A DNA stretch of 46,672 nucleotides, from NCBI RefSeq assembly GCF_019334315.1, contig NZ_JAHWGL010000029.1, positions 1 to 46,672 on the forward strand. Reading direction: 5' to 3'. Made by a program: the position numbers and the translations under genes. The stretch is from Hymenobacter profundi. GTDB lineage: Bacteria; Bacteroidota; Bacteroidia; Cytophagales; Hymenobacteraceae. The number at the start of each line of letters is the position of its first letter. The stretch's first letter is position 1. Below are positions 43,803 through 46,672 of this stretch, piece after piece. Under the pieces are notes generated by a model. That model did not search any database and had not been told where the DNA came from. It saw only the letters and a list, made by a program, of their open reading frames with translations.

Positions 43803-44831
43803 ATGAAAAAGATTCTTTCTATCGACGGTGGCGGCATTCGCGGTATTATTCCGGGACAGGTGCTGGTGGCGCTGGAGCAGAAGCTACAGCAGCGCAGCGG
43901 CAACGCCCAAGCCCGCCTCGCCGACTTTTTCGACTTCGTGGCCGGCACCAGCACGGGCGGGATTCTGACGTGTCTGTACCTGAGCCCAGCCGCTGAGGAT
44001 CCGACCAAAGCCCGCTTCTCGGCCCAGCAGGCCGTAGACTTGTACGTGGAAAACGGCAGCGCCATCTTCGACGTGTCGCTGTGGCAGAAGGTGCGCTCGG
44101 GTAACGGCCTCACCGACGAGAAGTACGACGACGCAGCCTTGCGGCGGGTGCTGGACCGGCACTTTGGCTCCCTGAAGCTGAGCCAGCTGCTGCGCCCGTG
44201 CCTGATTCCGGCCTACGACATTACGGCCCGGCAAGAGTTTTTTTTCACCCAGCACGATGCCCGGCGGCACGGCCCCGCCTATGATTTTCTGCTCAAAGAC
44301 GTGTGTCGGGCCACCGCCGCGGCGCCTACCTACTTCGAGGCGGCCCTGACACCAGCACTAGACGGCAAAGCCTACCCGCTGATTGATGGGGGCGTGTTTG
44401 CCAATAATCCCGCCCTGTGCGCCTATGCCGAGGTGCGCAACGCCGCCAGCAACCCCACCACCGAAGACATGCTGCTGGTGTCGTTGGGCACGGGGCAGGT
44501 CGATAAGCCCTACCCATACCATAAGGCCAAGGATTGGGGTAAGGTGGAATGGCCCAAGCCCCTGATTGACATTCTGATGTCGGGCGGCGCGGCCGTCACG
44601 GACTACCAAACCAAGCGCATCTTCTCCGCTGCTGGCAAAGGCAGTCAGTACTTTCGCCTGCAAACCACCGACCTGGGCGCCGCCAGCCCCGACCTCGACA
44701 ACGCCTCCCCGGCCAATCTGCGGGCGCTGGTGCAGCTCGGTCGCGCCGCCGCCACCACCCACGACGCCGACCTAAATCGCATCGTGGACCTACTGCTTAC
44801 CGCGGACTCCGACCCGTTGCGCTTCACATAA
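43803..44831 (+). CDS. patatin-like phospholipase
   Basis: A 342-residue patatin. The oxyanion loop DGGGIRG (8-14), nucleophile Ser50 in GTSTGG and catalytic Asp195 in IDGGVFANNP make the Ser-Asp dyad. Residues from about 230 on form the cap and C-terminal helices. Such enzymes deacylate membrane phospholipids. Some patatins are CBASS effectors (CapV), but those neighbour a CD-NTase cyclase gene, which is absent here. There is no signal peptide. It is divergent from the FAH-fold gene. Confidence 0.92.
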   Translation: MKKILSIDGGGIRGIIPGQVLVALEQKLQQRSGNAQARLADFFDFVAGTSTGGILTCLYLSPAAEDPTKARFSAQQAVDLYVENGSAIFDVSLWQKVRSGNGLTDEKYDDAALRRVLDRHFGSLKLSQLLRPCLIPAYDITARQEFFFTQHDARRHGPAYDFLLKDVCRATAAAPTYFEAALTPALDGKAYPLIDGGVFANNPALCAYAEVRNAASNPTTEDMLLVSLGTGQVDKPYPYHKAKDWGKVEWPKPLIDILMSGGAAVTDYQTKRIFSAAGKGSQYFRLQTTDLGAASPDLDNASPANLRALVQLGRAAATTHDADLNRIVDLLLTADSDPLRFT

Positions 44832-45192
44832 ACTGGCACGGGTAGACGTAGGAAACGACGGATTGCCTGGGGGCAAGCAGCAAGAATTGCGTGGGGCCCA
44901 TTATCGTATCGATCAGCACATAGCGGTGGGTAGGGTGGCTTTGGGCCGTCCGGTTTGCGGTGTATTTCTGTTCTACGGCGCGTAGCTGTGTGCGCCAGTT
45001 GGGAGCGGCGGGGTAGGCGAACTGGTAAGCCGGAACGTGGAGAGTAGGATGGTGAGTATGGGGGAGCAGTAGATGAACAAAACGAAAGTAGCACGCCCGT
45101 TTGGTTTGGGTTCTGTTAGGTGAAGAGCGCGCAAACAGTCCTCTTTCAACAGAACCCAAACCAAACGGGCGTGCTACACTACCTGCTGCTGG
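44832..45192. other. intergenic region after the patatin gene
   Basis: 361 nt. The right part is the GH125 terminator hairpin (45088-45177). The left part (44832-45087) contains no certain gene. A minus-strand open frame (111 residues, 44824-45159) has protein-like composition from VHLLLPHTHHP on but no good start. Confidence 0.45.
45088..45177 (-). terminator. 30-bp perfect hairpin after the GH125 gene
   Basis: Arms 45088-45117 and 45148-45177 pair perfectly around a 30-nt loop that itself contains GAAGAG/CTCTTTC. It starts 16 nt after the GH125 stop. The stem is far longer than a normal intrinsic terminator. Confidence 0.7.
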
Positions 45193-46611
45193 CTACGCCA
45201 ACAGCTGCGGCTTTTCCTTATACGTCTTCCACAGAAACTCCCCGAAAATCGTGTTTGCCCAGGCAAACCAGGAGCGCGAGAACTTCTCCGGATTGTCTTT
45301 GTTGAACGACTCGTGCATGAAACCGGTACCCGCGTGGGTCGATTTTAGGGTCTGGATGCACTGCTTGATTTCGGCGTCGCTGGTGCTGGTGAGGCCCTGC
45401 GTAACGAGGCCAATGGGCCAGATCATGTCCTGGCCCACGTGCGGGCCGCCAATGCCTGCACCGGCCGTGCCCTTGAAGTAGAAAGGGTTGTCCTCGGAGA
45501 GCAGCATCTTGCGGGTGCTCTGGTAGATAGGGTCCGATACGGGCATGGCGCCCAGGTAGGGTAGGGCAATCAGGCTGGGCACGTTGGCGTCGTCCATCAG
45601 CACCTGGCTGCCAAAACCGTCTACCTCGTAGGCGTAGATTTTGCCGTATTTCGGGTGGTTGACGATGGCGTGCTGTTTCAGGGCAGCGTCTACCTCGTCG
45701 GCGAGGGCCGTAAGATCTTTGGCCGTTTTGGCGTCCTTGGCCAGCTTGGTCATCATCTCACTAGCTTGGCGCAAACTCACTACCGCAAAGAAGTTGCTAG
45801 GCACCAGGAAAGAGTACAGCGTGGCGTCGTCGCTGGGGCGGAACGCCGAGCAAATCAGGCCCACCGGCTTGATGGGGTAGCCGTAGCCCTTCATGGGCTG
45901 GGTATCGGTGGCGTTGGTCGTTTCGCGCTGGAAAGAGTAGGGGCCGCGGTCGTCCTTGCGCTGCTGCTCCCGGAAGGTTTGCAGCACGGTTTTGATAGCC
46001 TTCTGCCACTGCGCGTCGAAGGGCTTGGTGTCGCCGGTGGTTTTCCAGTAGTGATAGCCCAAGCGGATGGGGTAGCACAGCGAGTCGATTTCCCACTTCC
46101 GCTCGTGCACGCCGGGCAGCATTTTGGTGTGGTCCGATTTCCACTCGCCTACCTTGTTCGGGTCGTCATAGAAGGCGTTGGCGTAGGGGTCTTTCAGAAT
46201 GTAGCTGGTCTGGCGGTTAATCACGCCGGCAATCAACTGGCGCAGCTCGGCATCTTTGCCCACTAGCTGGAGGTAGGGCCACACCTGGGCCGAGGAATCG
46301 CGCAGCCACATGGCGTCGATGTCGCCGGTGATGACGTAGGTATCGGGGCGGCCGTCGCGGGTGCCGTGGGTCACGGTGGTGTCCAGGGTGCTGGGGAAGC
46401 AGTTGTTGAACAGCCAACCCAGCTCCTCGTCCTTCACTTTCTTCTGAAACTCCGTAATGGCCGCCTCCACGGCTTTGCTGCGGAAACGGCGCTTATCAGC
46501 CGTAGGCCGCACCACCGGAAACTTGGGCGCGGTGCCAGCGAAAGAGTATTGGTTGAAGAAAACGCTAGTAGAGAGAAGGGAAAAGCCGTGAAGAAAATTT
46601 CTGCGATTCAT
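45193..46611 (-). CDS. GH125 exo-alpha-1,6-mannosidase, Tat-exported
   Basis: 472 residues. The N-terminus MNRRNFLHGFSLLSTSVFF is a twin-arginine signal (RRNFL). The mature part fits glycoside hydrolase family 125, metal-independent exo-alpha-1,6-mannosidases with an (alpha/alpha)6 barrel. Typical segments are GDIDAMWLRDSSAQVWPYL, MKGYGYPIKPVGLICSAFRP, YEVDGFGSQVLMDDANVPSL and GGPHVGQDMIWPIG. The catalytic acid and base are an Asp and a Glu; I cannot fix their numbers here. The enzyme removes terminal mannose from the non-reducing end, probably in the periplasm. It is not next to a SusCD pair, so it may serve host, fungal or own glycan turnover. Confidence 0.93.
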   Translation of the reverse strand: MNRRNFLHGFSLLSTSVFFNQYSFAGTAPKFPVVRPTADKRRFRSKAVEAAITEFQKKVKDEELGWLFNNCFPSTLDTTVTHGTRDGRPDTYVITGDIDAMWLRDSSAQVWPYLQLVGKDAELRQLIAGVINRQTSYILKDPYANAFYDDPNKVGEWKSDHTKMLPGVHERKWEIDSLCYPIRLGYHYWKTTGDTKPFDAQWQKAIKTVLQTFREQQRKDDRGPYSFQRETTNATDTQPMKGYGYPIKPVGLICSAFRPSDDATLYSFLVPSNFFAVVSLRQASEMMTKLAKDAKTAKDLTALADEVDAALKQHAIVNHPKYGKIYAYEVDGFGSQVLMDDANVPSLIALPYLGAMPVSDPIYQSTRKMLLSEDNPFYFKGTAGAGIGGPHVGQDMIWPIGLVTQGLTSTSDAEIKQCIQTLKSTHAGTGFMHESFNKDNPEKFSRSWFAWANTIFGEFLWKTYKEKPQLLA

Positions 46612-46646
46612 GGAAAATGGTGGGTAGGGTAATTAGTGCAACGGTA

Positions 46647-46672
46647 CCCCACCCCCTAGCCCCCTCCCCTCC
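46647..46672 (-). other. G-quadruplex-forming motif upstream of GH125
   Basis: On the minus strand the window edge reads four G tracts of at least four (GGGGAGGGGGCTAGGGGGTG and further G), with loops of 1, 3 and 1 nt. It lies about 36 nt ahead of the GH125 start on its coding strand. The motif may continue beyond the edge. Confidence 0.5.

Noticed and set aside
43803..44831. CBASS effector (CapV) reading of the patatin gene
   Set aside because: No cyclase, Cap2/Cap3 or other defence gene is within the window. The patatin motifs alone are shared by many lipases.

Overview
The window looks like chromosome of an aerobic, Gram-negative Bacteroidota of the Hymenobacter/Cytophagales type. Evidence: a SusC/SusD pair, a PorX-type regulator (type IX secretion), a fused LpxC-FabZ, a KaiB/BLUF sensory group, promoter boxes of the TAnnTTTG type, and GC-rich codon use with AT-rich spacers. 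No rRNA, tRNA, CRISPR array, prophage or complete insertion sequence was recognised.

Layout. 0-5.4 kb: an E2 acyltransferase gene, cinA, a DUF4197 protein, a very acidic small protein and a Uma2-type nuclease-fold protein. 5.4-10.8 kb: a minus-strand lipid A block (HD hydrolase, lpxD, lpxC/fabZ, lpxA, orphan ABC ATPase). 11.1-12.7 kb: porX. 12.8-22.0 kb: outer-membrane uptake genes (susD, susC, a bestrophin-like channel, a second TonB-dependent receptor) with a 1 kb gene-free stretch. 22.3-27.0 kb: aminotransferase, class C beta-lactamase-like lipoprotein, tsaE, and an alanine dehydrogenase homologue. 27.0-30.3 kb: a compact blue-light group read leftward (BLUF photoreceptor, triple-PAS histidine kinase, KaiB) with a small HMA-fold-like protein upstream. 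30.5-40.1 kb: a plus-strand acetate/organic acid block (IS1-InsA-like zinc-ribbon protein, porin, MHS-type transporter, small two-helix membrane protein, symporter-kinase fusion with STAC domain, single-domain response regulator, acetyl-CoA synthetase). 40.2-46.6 kb: a hypothetical protein with a Zn alcohol dehydrogenase, a fumarylacetoacetase-fold protein lacking its metal ligands, a patatin phospholipase and a Tat-exported GH125 mannosidase.

How the genes work together. Lipid A synthesis, outer-membrane nutrient uptake and sugar trimming form the envelope theme. The acetate block resembles the CrbS/CrbR 'acetate switch' of proteobacteria, but its response regulator has no DNA-binding domain. 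The BLUF-kinase-KaiB group has all its key photochemical residues and no KaiC in the window, so it may be a light-signalling pathway that uses KaiB outside a clock. I rate it the most interesting system here.

Non-coding structure is rich. At least five kinds of palindromic intergenic repeat occur, one of which supplies the last codons and stop of tsaE. Several genes end in unusually long (21-30 bp) perfect hairpins.
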